Program-made: the position numbers and the translations under genes
Notes under the pieces: model-generated
Databases searched by the model: none
The model's input: only the letters and a program-made list of their open reading frames with translations
What the model was told of the DNA's origin: nothing
Shown: piece after piece, positions 21,872 to 28,256 of the stretch
Numbering within the stretch: the stretch's first letter is position 1
Layout of the letters: each line of letters begins with the position of its first letter
Virus record (IMG/VR): IMGVR_UViG_3300045918_000389
Span: 1 to 45,929 of that record
From: a virus
Length of the DNA stretch: 45,929 nucleotides
Direction: 5' to 3' (one strand)

Positions 21872-21991
21872 CTAGTCCTTAACCCAGAACCGGAAGAAAC
21901 GAGCGTTCTTCGGATAGATTACACGGCCGTTCTTGGTGATAGAACGAGCGTAAACCCAGCGCCCACCGCTCTGATTTTCATTGGTAGTCAT
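21872..21991 (-). CDS. 39-residue basic aromatic peptide
   Basis: A leftward ATG (21991) with a strong AAGGAG site seven bases upstream opens a 39-codon frame that stops at TAG (21874-21872). The product ends NGRVIYPKNARFFRFWVKD, strongly basic and aromatic. A strong ribosome-binding site and a dedicated terminator (21771-21804) support real expression as a single gene. It is divergent from the candidate small RNA at 22036. No family is known; candidates are a regulator-binding or membrane-active peptide. Confidence 0.72.
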   Translation of the reverse strand: MTTNENQSGGRWVYARSITKNGRVIYPKNARFFRFWVKD

Positions 21992-22001
21992 GGCTGACTC
22001 C

Positions 22002-22030
22002 TTGAATTAATGTCTGTCGCGAGGGGTTAT
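22002..22030 (+). promoter_or_regulatory. Candidate rightward promoter of small RNA
   Basis: TTGAAT (22002-22007) and GGTTAT (22025-22030) with a 17-bp spacer. It overlaps the leader of the leftward peptide gene, so the two transcription units may interfere. Confidence 0.4.
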
Positions 22031-22035
22031 GAAAA

Positions 22036-22151
22036 GCTGCTGTAAGGTAGTTGGAGTAGCATCCACCCGCTTTGAGAAGCAACCGGTACCCCACCCTTGG
22101 TCGGTACCCGGGCAGGCAAGAAGGTCGAAGTTCTTGCCTGCCCATTTTTTT
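22036..22151 (+). ncRNA. Candidate rightward small RNA, antisense to the 3' side of the ImmA transcript
   Basis: There is no coding frame here, yet the stretch has three hairpins on the + strand: GCTGCT/AGTAGC (22036-22041 with 22055-22060), GGTACC/GGTACC (22085-22090 with 22103-22108) and a perfect 13-bp terminator stem GGGCAGGCAAGAA/TTCTTGCCTGCCC (22110-22143) followed by A-T7 (22144-22151). The T-run lies only on the + side, so the terminator serves a rightward transcript although flanking genes run leftward. Start estimated from the promoter at 22002. Confidence 0.55.
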
Positions 22152-22152
22152 G

Positions 22153-22692
22153 TCAGTGCATCCCCCAAACGTTTTTGACGCGTATCTCAGCCGCCTGGTA
22201 CGAAACTTTGAAGTGTTTTTCCACAGCTTGCGGTGTCCGCAAGTTGAGGAAACGAATCTCGGATTCCGGCATCAAAAACTCTGATGCGAAGGTATTTGCT
22301 TGCCACTCTGAGTTTTCATACTTCTTCATGTCCACTGCAGAAGATTCCCGGTTGGCAGTCGTTTGATGCGCCAGGATGATGTGACCAAGCTCATGAGCCA
22401 CAGTGAAGCGACCACGTGGCCCGCCCGAGCAAATGTCTGCATATACGGTATCGCGGATGTACAGCGTGTTGGCTGATGGAACCCAGCACGCCTCGACCTC
22501 TTTAGGAACTGGAGCGGACGCCCTGTCAAACACGTCAACCACAATCCCGAAGGCGTGCAGCCGCTCCAATAGCCGTTCGGCATCAAGTGGGCCGGCAGGT
22601 AAGTTCAATGCGGCTCGCGCATTGTTGGCAATCGTTTGGATCTTGTTTTTCGACTGGGGTGGAACCCGAAATCCCATGTGCAAGCCGGTCAT
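22153..22692 (-). CDS. ImmA/IrrE-type metallopeptidase (repressor-cleaving)
   Basis: The 179-residue leftward product has the zinc protease motif HELGH at residues 100-104 (FTVAHELGHIILAHQ) and a helical C-terminus with ASEFLMPE, typical of the ImmA/IrrE family. In mobile elements such as ICEBs1, ImmA cleaves the ImmR repressor and triggers induction. Its gene lies five bases after the XRE repressor gene in the same leftward operon, the standard pairing. It should therefore relieve repression upon a stress signal. Full length. Confidence 0.87.
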   Translation of the reverse strand: MTGLHMGFRVPPQSKNKIQTIANNARAALNLPAGPLDAERLLERLHAFGIVVDVFDRASAPVPKEVEACWVPSANTLYIRDTVYADICSGGPRGRFTVAHELGHIILAHQTTANRESSAVDMKKYENSEWQANTFASEFLMPESEIRFLNLRTPQAVEKHFKVSYQAAEIRVKNVWGMH

Positions 22693-22697
22693 ACAAA

Positions 22698-23051
22698 TTA
22701 ACCTTTCATGCTTTTACTCAAAAGCTGTTCAAATTTCTTGAGCTGCTCGGAGTCCAAATTAGTGCGCGCAAAACCTGCCACCAGCATTTGCTGGGCGGGT
22801 GATAAGCCAGCTACGCTGACTTCCCCGTTGGCCACCGTGGCCAGCTCCTGAAGGTGGGGTATTACCTTGCCTTGGTGCTTGAAAAAGGTGTCAATTTTTT
22901 CAATCCACACCAAGGGGATTTTCTTGCGGCCGGTTTCGATAGCGCTTAAGAAAGCGGGGGTCGCACCAATGGCATCAGCCATTTGTGACAACGTTGCATC
23001 GGTCTCGATCCGTGCGGTGCGGATCGCCTTTCCAAAGTCAGTTAGTGCCAT
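22698..23051 (-). CDS. XRE-family repressor (ImmR-like)
   Basis: The 117-residue product has an N-terminal helix-turn-helix (FGKAIRTARIETDATLSQMADAIG then TPAFLSAIETGRKKIP, residues about 6-45). The C-terminal half is helical and could be the dimer or protease-recognition part. It is transcribed leftward, divergent from the C4-2/antirepressor operon, with candidate operators in the 210 bp between. It is probably the prophage repressor cleaved by the adjacent ImmA-like protease and countered by the BRO antirepressor. Confidence 0.85.
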   Translation of the reverse strand: MALTDFGKAIRTARIETDATLSQMADAIGATPAFLSAIETGRKKIPLVWIEKIDTFFKHQGKVIPHLQELATVANGEVSVAGLSPAQQMLVAGFARTNLDSEQLKKFEQLLSKSMKG

Positions 23052-23261
23052 GTCGAACTCCTTGCAGTTGATGGGTATAGTTAGATCGTCTTTTTGCGAT
23101 GTGGTTAAATTTTAAACCGAAAAGGTTAATTTTGTGCAAGTTTATTTGATATTTGTTTTGGTGGGCGGGGGGCGCTTGTCAGCATCAAGAATTGATGCCA
23201 CAACACCGCCAGCCCAAGCCAGCACTGCATTGGACGCTATAAAAACTGCGAAAAAAAGCCG
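23052..23261. promoter_or_regulatory. Divergent control region with candidate repressor operators
   Basis: Between the leftward repressor and rightward C4-2 lie a near-palindrome GGTTAAATTTTAAACC (23103-23118) and a second GGTTAATTTTG (23124-23134), AT-rich and unlike the GC-rich surroundings. A perfect repeat GCATCAA-GAA-TTGATGC lies at 23182-23198. TATAAA at 23238-23243 may be an extra -10. The XRE repressor is the expected ligand; which site it uses cannot be told from sequence. Confidence 0.55.
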
Positions 23262-23290
23262 TTGACACTGCGCCTTTCACCTGTCACAGT
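23262..23290 (+). promoter_or_regulatory. Promoter of C4-like RNA 2
   Basis: A consensus -35 TTGACA (23262-23267) is followed after 17 bp by a poor -10 CACAGT (23285-23290). The spacer starts CTGCGCCTTTC, as in locus 1. A perfect -35 with a weak -10 may mean activator dependence. Confidence 0.6.
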
Positions 23291-23296
23291 GGCGCT

Positions 23297-23375
23297 GCCT
23301 GTGAAAACAGGCCGGGCTTGGAATCCCGAATGGAGCGGCGACAGGCCGCACGGTTTTACACTGGAGCGGCTTTTT
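23297..23375 (+). ncRNA. C4-like antisense RNA, locus 2
   Basis: The predicted 79-nt RNA shows hairpin CGGG-C-TTGGAAT-CCCG (23313-23328) with a' TTGGAAT (23318-23324). The b' sequence TGGAGC follows at 23331-23336 and again at 23362-23367. A terminator stem GCCGC/GCGGC (23345-23349 with 23366-23370) plus T5 ends it. It lies directly upstream of a BRO antirepressor gene, the known C4 context in phages P1 and P7. Its pairing sequences differ from locus 1 but match its own target (ATTCCAA 23444-23450, GCTCCA 23433-23438). Confidence 0.78.
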
Positions 23376-23410
23376 CTTCGTCTGTGCCCCTTTTCGGCGG
23401 CCCGGGCGGG

Positions 23411-23515
23411 TGGAGCCGCAAGGCTCGCCGGTGCTCCATCGGTATTCCAACGCCCGTTTCGGGCTGCCACCCTCGATTGGAATCGCGGGTGGCGGTTTTT
23501 AACCGCAACTGGAGC
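23411..23515 (+). promoter_or_regulatory. Target leader of C4-like RNA 2
   Basis: Box b GCTCCA (23433-23438) and box a ATTCCAA (23444-23450) lie 11 bases apart, as in locus 1. The leader also contains its own TTGGAAT (23477-23483) and TGGAGC at the antirepressor ribosome-binding site (23510-23515), so a and b can fold onto these in a nested hairpin that hides the start. Another TGGAGC at 23411-23416 competes for b. Confidence 0.68.
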
Positions 23516-23522
23516 AAGTTCT

Positions 23523-24083
23523 ATGAACACACGCACTCGCGCCCCCAAAACGGCGCTTTCTTTCCAAACCACCGCTTTTGAAGTCGTCGACCATGATGGC
23601 GAACCCTGGCTAAGGGGCTTGCAGGTTGCAAGTGCCTTGGGCCTCAAAAACCCGTCCGCAGACTTGACCAACCTGTACAACCGCAACGCCGACGAATTCA
23701 CCGAGCACATGACCCAAGTGATCGACCTGCGCACCGCCGGGGGCATGCAGAAGGTGCGCATCTTCAGCCTGCGCGGTGCCCACATGCTGGGCATGTTGGC
23801 CAAGACGGAGAACGCCAAGGCCTTCCGCCAGTGGGTGCTTGACATTCTGGAGGGCGCGGTGGCCCCGCAAGAAACCGGTCGCATGACCTACCCGCAGCGC
23901 CTGGCCTACCTGAAAGAGCGGCGCTGGCTTGCGCAGCAGTTGTCCAACTGCACAGAGCAGGGCCTTGCCGGCGAGCTGTATGACAACCTGGTGCACGTGT
24001 CCCGCCTGCTGGGCATTACCCCGCGCAGTATCGAGATGCTGGCCCCCGGCCTGAAGCAAAAAACCCTGTTGGTGACTGCATGA
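23523..24083 (+). CDS. BRO-N domain antirepressor
   Basis: The 186-residue product has an N-terminal BRO-N domain (about residues 14-110; EVVDHDGEPWLRGLQVASAL, LYNRNADEFTEHM, then FSLRGAHMLGMLAKTENAKAFRQWVL) common in phage antirepressors. The C-terminal part carries helices probably for oligomerisation or repressor binding. Antirepressors inactivate the prophage repressor and favour lysis. The C4-like RNA and target leader upstream imply RNA control, as for ant of P1/P7. ATG 23523 follows TGGAGCAAG. ATGA overlap with the next gene. Confidence 0.85.
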   Translation: MNTRTRAPKTALSFQTTAFEVVDHDGEPWLRGLQVASALGLKNPSADLTNLYNRNADEFTEHMTQVIDLRTAGGMQKVRIFSLRGAHMLGMLAKTENAKAFRQWVLDILEGAVAPQETGRMTYPQRLAYLKERRWLAQQLSNCTEQGLAGELYDNLVHVSRLLGITPRSIEMLAPGLKQKTLLVTA

Positions 24084-24319
24084 GCGCCGGGGCTGATAAC
24101 GGCCTCGATGCCGATGACGATGGCGCCCCCCTGCACGATGTGCAGGCCGCACACCGCCGGGTGAGTGCGCTGGTGGAGCTGCTGGGCGGCTGTGAGCCGG
24201 GGCAGCAGGTGACGGGCATTTTCATCCGCAGCTTGCTCGAAGATGTGCGCATGTACCTGGAGCTGGCCGTGGACAATTTGCGCCCCGTCGGTAAACTGCC
24301 CGACTCGCCAGCCGCATAG
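24080..24319 (+). CDS. Small antirepressor-partner protein
   Basis: The 79-residue acidic helical protein is coupled to the antirepressor by ATGA. It resembles in pattern the 92-residue product of C4 locus 1 (see 13044): VSALVELL then LLEDVRMYLELAVDNL. This suggests both cassettes carry a related small gene. Function unknown; translational coupling suggests it acts with the antirepressor. Confidence 0.65.
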   Translation: MSAGADNGLDADDDGAPLHDVQAAHRRVSALVELLGGCEPGQQVTGIFIRSLLEDVRMYLELAVDNLRPVGKLPDSPAA

Positions 24320-24338
24320 TCTGCGCGACCTGCCACAC

Positions 24339-24381
24339 GCGCCCCGCACTGGCTTTTGCCGCTGCGGGGCGCGCTGTTTTT
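24339..24381 (+). terminator. Intrinsic terminator after the antirepressor operon
   Basis: GCGCCCCGCA (24339-24348) and TGCGGGGCGC (24363-24372) form a perfect 10-bp stem, followed by a T-rich tract to 24381. It separates the immunity-control operon from the late capsid operon. Confidence 0.8.
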
Positions 24382-24386
24382 GCTGA

Positions 24387-24408
24387 CAATTCCCCCCCTT
24401 TTTTTGTC
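24387..24408 (+). repeat. C7T7 element, copy 2 (late-block leader)
   Basis: Identical to 14375-14396 (CAATT, C7, T7, GTC). It lies just after a terminator and 54 bp before the capsid gene, as copy 1 does before the packaging genes. In this copy GACAA and TTGTC also flank the C/T tract as an inverted repeat. Confidence 0.65.
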
Positions 24409-24461
24409 CGTTTGATCGCTTGAAACTGCTTTGCATCGGGTAGTCCGATGCGAGGTGTTTT

Positions 24462-27095
24462 ATGCAGCGGTCAGTGCGGTCTTTGGCTTTACTTGCGGCG
24501 GCTTTGGCGGTGGTGCATGCACCACCGCCTGCAGCGGGCCGCCACATTCTTTTGGCGGGGGAGGACGTGCCCGGACGGGTGCGGTTTCTTAGCCAATCTG
24601 TGCAGCTGGCCGAAGGCGCCACGCAGAGCTGGGTGACGTTGACCCGCACGGGCAACTTCACGGACCCGCGCTATGGCGAGTTTGCAATTACCGCCGACAT
24701 GCTGGGGCAGATGGTGGCCAACTTTGATAAGCGCGTGCTGGGGCAGGACGTGTTTATTGATGTGAGCCACAAGCCCAGCGATGGTGCTGCGGGCAAGGTG
24801 CTGAAGCTGTCGGTGGAGTCCGGCCGCTTGCGTGCACTGGTGGAGTGGACGCCGTTTGGTCTGGATGCGATCAAGCAGCGGGGCTTTACCTACCTGAGCG
24901 CTGAATACCACGAGGCCTGGAAGGACAACGAGGCGCAAAAGCCGCACGGTTGTGTGCTGCTGGGCGCTGGCCTGACGGTGCGCCCCGTGATCAAGCACCT
25001 GGAGCCGGTGCAGCTCTCTGACGACTACGACCATGCCACGGATGTGCGCACGGCAATTTCCCCATCCCTGATTAAAGAACTTACGGAGTTTTCCATGAAC
25101 AAGCATTTGCAAGCGCTGTTGGCGCGCCTGATTACCCTGGGCTTCACTGAAGCCACTGCCAAGCCCTTTTTGGATGCCGCTACGCCCGGCATTGCCGCTG
25201 CAGGTACCGACGAGGCCAAGTGCCTGGCCGTGGTGGAGACCTTTGCCACGCTGGGTGGCACTGCTGCCACGCAGACCAAGGCCGCAGGCGGCGACCCCAA
25301 GACGGTGACGATTACCCTGGCCGCGCCGAATGTGGATGTTGCCGGTGAGCTGACCAAGCTGCTGGCTGCGCGCGATGCCGCTGCCGCGACGGATGCCGCT
25401 ACGCTGGCCACCAAGGTAAAGCTGTTGAGCGACACCATTGCCGCCGGTGACAAGACGCTGACGCCCGAGGGTGTGAAGAAGTTTGCCGACGACTACGCCC
25501 CGCTGGTGACTGCTGCCACTACGGACGACCAGGTGAAGCACCTGGCCAGCCTGGCTGTGAAGCAGGCGCAGGAGCTGGGCGCTGCCAAGAAGCTGGCCGG
25601 GCTGGGCTATGTGCCTGCGAGTGGCAATGTGCACATTAGCGTGGACAGCAGCAACGGCATTAAGGCGCTGCAGGAGCAGGCTGATTTGCGCCTGGGCCTG
25701 GTGGCGGATGACCCGCGCCGCTTTGCCCGCACCGGCGGCATTTTGCTGGCGGCGAACAAGGCGTTTGCCGAGAAGGCGTTGGCGCAGTTTGACAGCCTGC
25801 GGGGTGTGGACCTGGATGCCGAGCACAAGCAACTGTCTGGCGGCCTGGGCAACCTGAGCGACAACAAGCTGCCTGCAGTGTTTGAGCGCACGGTGTTGCG
25901 CGAGATGCTTTACAACCTGACGAGCCTGAGCTTTATGGATGTGGGCACCTACCCGTTTGCGGCGACGGTGACGATTCCCTACAGCTACCGCGACACGACG
26001 GCGGCTGGCGTGAGCGGGCTGCGGGTGTATGAGCGTGGCGCGGTGCAAAACGCCGGTGTGGTGCAGACGGCTGAGAATGCCTACCCGATCCCGCAGAAGC
26101 TGGGGTTTGACGTATCCAACGAGATGCGCTACCTGGTGGCGGCGGCACCCATTGACTTTGACGTGATTGCGGAGAACACCCGCAACGCGATTCGGGTGGT
26201 GGCTGAAGACACCGAGGCGCTGAACATGAACGAGCTGCTGCGCTCTGCTGACGAGCACCTGGCGGTGGCGGTGACTGGTGAGGCGTTGACTGCAAACGTG
26301 AACGGCACCAACAAGACGTTTGTGCTGGCGCAGTACCCGGTGGTGCGCCCGCGCAAGCTGTATGACCTGCAGGGCACGCAGATTGGCAGCACGACAAACC
26401 CGATTGTGGTGACGCTGAACAGTGTGGTGCGCGAGGAGTATGACGGCACTGGCACGCAGGCCACCGGCACCTACTACACCCTGGACTACAACCTGGGCGA
26501 GTTGCGTTTTGTGACGCAGGCCGGTGTAAGCGTGACGCCCACCAGCGCCTGGGCGCTGACCGTGAGCTACAGCTACACCCAGAACGTGAGCAAGTTCGAC
26601 ACGGACCTGGGAACGCTGACGGTGAAGGACAAGTACGACCTGCTGTTGACTGCCATTGGCAGCCGCAAGGTGGTGATTGGCAATGACCGCTACTACAACC
26701 CGAACATGGCGCTGTGGAGCGCTGCGGTGGACAACATGCTGACCCAAGCGGGAACGTTCACCGCCAACGGCGCGCGCCTGGGCACGAGCCTGAACGCTGA
26801 CGGCAGCGTGGGTGTGACCAAGGGCATTGGCACCTTTAACACCACGGCGCCCAACCTGTTTATGGGTGACACGCGCATTTTGGTGGGCGAGCGCTACAAC
26901 AGCCGGTACCGGATGCTCAAGCCGTTCAGCATGAACGCCATGGAGCAGAAGAAGGACAGCAACGGCAAGTTTGTGGGCGCGATGACTGCCTACGGCGACC
27001 AGTACGTGGCGGTGCACACCCCGACGATGCGCCGCAATGCGTTGACCGGCATCGTGCTGTACAGCGCCACTGGCCGCGTCAACCGCACGACCTGA
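24462..27095 (+). CDS. Head maturation protease - scaffold - major capsid fusion
   Basis: One 877-codon frame contains three normally separate functions. Residues 1-205 resemble the Mu gpI-type protease: SWVTLTRTGNF, FIDVSHKPSDGAAGKV with a likely catalytic His, and FTYLSAEYHEAW with a likely Ser. Residues about 212-390 are Ala/Thr/Lys-rich and helical, like a scaffold. Residues about 388-877 resemble a major capsid protein (DLRLGLVADDPRRFARTGGI, then YPFAATVTIPYSY, NEMRYLVAAAPIDF). In most phages these are cleaved or encoded apart; here protease self-cleavage would have to free the capsid. A signal-peptide-like N-terminus is odd. A strong internal start lies at 25095. Confidence 0.82.
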   Translation: MQRSVRSLALLAAALAVVHAPPPAAGRHILLAGEDVPGRVRFLSQSVQLAEGATQSWVTLTRTGNFTDPRYGEFAITADMLGQMVANFDKRVLGQDVFIDVSHKPSDGAAGKVLKLSVESGRLRALVEWTPFGLDAIKQRGFTYLSAEYHEAWKDNEAQKPHGCVLLGAGLTVRPVIKHLEPVQLSDDYDHATDVRTAISPSLIKELTEFSMNKHLQALLARLITLGFTEATAKPFLDAATPGIAAAGTDEAKCLAVVETFATLGGTAATQTKAAGGDPKTVTITLAAPNVDVAGELTKLLAARDAAAATDAATLATKVKLLSDTIAAGDKTLTPEGVKKFADDYAPLVTAATTDDQVKHLASLAVKQAQELGAAKKLAGLGYVPASGNVHISVDSSNGIKALQEQADLRLGLVADDPRRFARTGGILLAANKAFAEKALAQFDSLRGVDLDAEHKQLSGGLGNLSDNKLPAVFERTVLREMLYNLTSLSFMDVGTYPFAATVTIPYSYRDTTAAGVSGLRVYERGAVQNAGVVQTAENAYPIPQKLGFDVSNEMRYLVAAAPIDFDVIAENTRNAIRVVAEDTEALNMNELLRSADEHLAVAVTGEALTANVNGTNKTFVLAQYPVVRPRKLYDLQGTQIGSTTNPIVVTLNSVVREEYDGTGTQATGTYYTLDYNLGELRFVTQAGVSVTPTSAWALTVSYSYTQNVSKFDTDLGTLTVKDKYDLLLTAIGSRKVVIGNDRYYNPNMALWSAAVDNMLTQAGTFTANGARLGTSLNADGSVGVTKGIGTFNTTAPNLFMGDTRILVGERYNSRYRMLKPFSMNAMEQKKDSNGKFVGAMTAYGDQYVAVHTPTMRRNALTGIVLYSATGRVNRTT
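25095..27095 (+). CDS. Likely nested scaffold-capsid product (internal start)
   Basis: Within the fusion frame, ATG 25095 (codon 212) follows ACGGAG with a 7-base spacing, an excellent ribosome-binding site that would be coincidental in coding sequence. It would produce a 666-residue scaffold-capsid protein starting NKHLQALLARLITLGF without the protease. Phage Mu and lambda use the same nested trick (Z in I, Nu3 in C) to make much more scaffold than protease. Mass spectrometry would show which products exist. Confidence 0.6.
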   Translation: MNKHLQALLARLITLGFTEATAKPFLDAATPGIAAAGTDEAKCLAVVETFATLGGTAATQTKAAGGDPKTVTITLAAPNVDVAGELTKLLAARDAAAATDAATLATKVKLLSDTIAAGDKTLTPEGVKKFADDYAPLVTAATTDDQVKHLASLAVKQAQELGAAKKLAGLGYVPASGNVHISVDSSNGIKALQEQADLRLGLVADDPRRFARTGGILLAANKAFAEKALAQFDSLRGVDLDAEHKQLSGGLGNLSDNKLPAVFERTVLREMLYNLTSLSFMDVGTYPFAATVTIPYSYRDTTAAGVSGLRVYERGAVQNAGVVQTAENAYPIPQKLGFDVSNEMRYLVAAAPIDFDVIAENTRNAIRVVAEDTEALNMNELLRSADEHLAVAVTGEALTANVNGTNKTFVLAQYPVVRPRKLYDLQGTQIGSTTNPIVVTLNSVVREEYDGTGTQATGTYYTLDYNLGELRFVTQAGVSVTPTSAWALTVSYSYTQNVSKFDTDLGTLTVKDKYDLLLTAIGSRKVVIGNDRYYNPNMALWSAAVDNMLTQAGTFTANGARLGTSLNADGSVGVTKGIGTFNTTAPNLFMGDTRILVGERYNSRYRMLKPFSMNAMEQKKDSNGKFVGAMTAYGDQYVAVHTPTMRRNALTGIVLYSATGRVNRTT

Positions 27096-27131
27096 TAACC
27101 ACCAAGGGCCATTGGCCCGCTATGCGTAGCC

Positions 27132-27155
27132 CCCCGGCGCCCTGGTGCGCCGGGG
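27132..27155 (+). terminator. GC-rich stem-loop after the capsid gene
   Basis: CCCCGGCGC and GCGCCGGGG form a perfect 9-bp stem with loop CCTGGT. Only a short T-rich tail follows, so it probably gives partial termination or protects the capsid mRNA end. Confidence 0.6.
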
Positions 27156-27186
27156 TTGGACTTTGTAAGTTGACTGGAGATGCGCG

Positions 27187-27612
27187 ATGCCCAAGAAGTA
27201 CCAAGAGAACACGACCAACAGCCCGATTTGGGTGAGTGGCGTGATGATTCCGCCCGGCGAAGGCCGCGAGGTGGAAGTGGCTGACGAAGCCCAGGTGGTG
27301 GAAGAGGCCCCTGCCGACGAGGATCCGGACGACGCGCTGCGCGAGCTGCTGGCGGGCAATGTGGCCAGCGTGAAGGCCAGCCTGGCGGGCCTGAGCGAGG
27401 CCACCCTGCAGCGCCTGCAGGCTATGGAAGCCGAAGCCGAGAAACCCCGCAAGGGTGTGCAGGAAGCCTTGGCCGATGCGCTGATTGCCATTGCCGATGA
27501 AAAGCTCACGAGCGATGACCTGGGCCAGGACAAGGGTGAAGGCGGTGGCGAGGGCGGCGACGACGCCGGTGGCGACACCAACCCCAACGCCGACGCACCC
27601 CCAGCGGCTTAA
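27187..27612 (+). CDS. Acidic head protein candidate
   Basis: The 141-residue product follows GGAGATG and has a beta-like N-terminus (PIWVSGVMIPPGEGREVEV), a helical middle and a Gly/Asp-rich tail (GEGGGEGGDDAGGD). Similar short acidic proteins directly after the major capsid gene occur in Mu-like and related siphoviruses, where they are head-completion or decoration candidates. Not otherwise recognised. Confidence 0.6.
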   Translation: MPKKYQENTTNSPIWVSGVMIPPGEGREVEVADEAQVVEEAPADEDPDDALRELLAGNVASVKASLAGLSEATLQRLQAMEAEAEKPRKGVQEALADALIAIADEKLTSDDLGQDKGEGGGEGGDDAGGDTNPNADAPPAA

Positions 27613-27624
27613 GGGCATAGCACC

Positions 27625-28254
27625 ATGGCCGGCACGATGGCGCTTGAAGATTTGGTAGCGGACCTGAAGGTTTCGCTGCACAGCAGCGCCAGCGTGTTTG
27701 ACTCGGACGCCGATGCGGACTACCTGCGGTTTTTGAACCAGGCCCTGCCCGACATGGCGGTGAAGCGCCGCCTGACCCGGCTGGGCCAGGTAACGGTGGA
27801 TTACGCCACGGTGCGCTACGCACTGAGCGAGTACCCGGATTTGGTGACCTACAAAACGCACCTGTGGGACTTGCGGGGCTACTGCCCGCAGCCTTGGGAG
27901 CCAGGCTACCCCGGCGCATTGCCCCGTGTGACTGCAGAGCATGACGGCAGCGCGCACTGGCTGGTGTTTGACCCTGCACCCAGTGCTGAGCACATTGCCC
28001 TGCGGGGTAGCACGTTTAAGTTTTGGTACTTTGCCCGGCACACCTTGGGTGCTGAGGCCTCTGGTACGACGGTGCTGGCCGATGACCGCGGCTTGCTGCT
28101 GCTGCGTGCGCAGGCTGAGGCCATGCGTGAGCTGGCGTTGAACCAGGGGAACAAGCCGATCAACTTGCGCGACGGGCTGAGCGGCACGCCGCGCAACAGT
28201 ACGCCCGCTGCGCTGCATGAGATGCTGCTGCGCCTGTTTTGGGAGGCACGCTAG
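27625..28254 (+). CDS. Head-tail connector candidate
   Basis: The 209-residue product begins with helices LEDLVADLKVSLHSSASVF and DYLRFLNQALPDMAVKRR, and has a beta-rich middle and a helical C-terminus. Its place between capsid and the gp10-like gene is where siphoviruses encode the gp6-type adaptor. The call is contextual. ATG 27637 is an alternative start. Confidence 0.6.
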   Translation: MAGTMALEDLVADLKVSLHSSASVFDSDADADYLRFLNQALPDMAVKRRLTRLGQVTVDYATVRYALSEYPDLVTYKTHLWDLRGYCPQPWEPGYPGALPRVTAEHDGSAHWLVFDPAPSAEHIALRGSTFKFWYFARHTLGAEASGTTVLADDRGLLLLRAQAEAMRELALNQGNKPINLRDGLSGTPRNSTPAALHEMLLRLFWEAR

Positions 28255-28256
28255 CC

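Noticed and set aside
22020-22110. tRNA gene in the structured region near 22036
   Set aside because: Hairpins are present, but there is no T-arm consensus, no anticodon-arm geometry and no acceptor stem; a terminated small RNA fits better.
24489-27017. 842-codon leftward frame opposite the capsid fusion gene
   Set aside because: It is a codon-bias shadow: His/Arg/Gln/Val-rich, no family motif, no ribosome-binding site, and it mirrors a strongly supported rightward gene. The same applies to leftward frames at 27079-29154, 33328-34947, 8913-10100 and 30505-31980.
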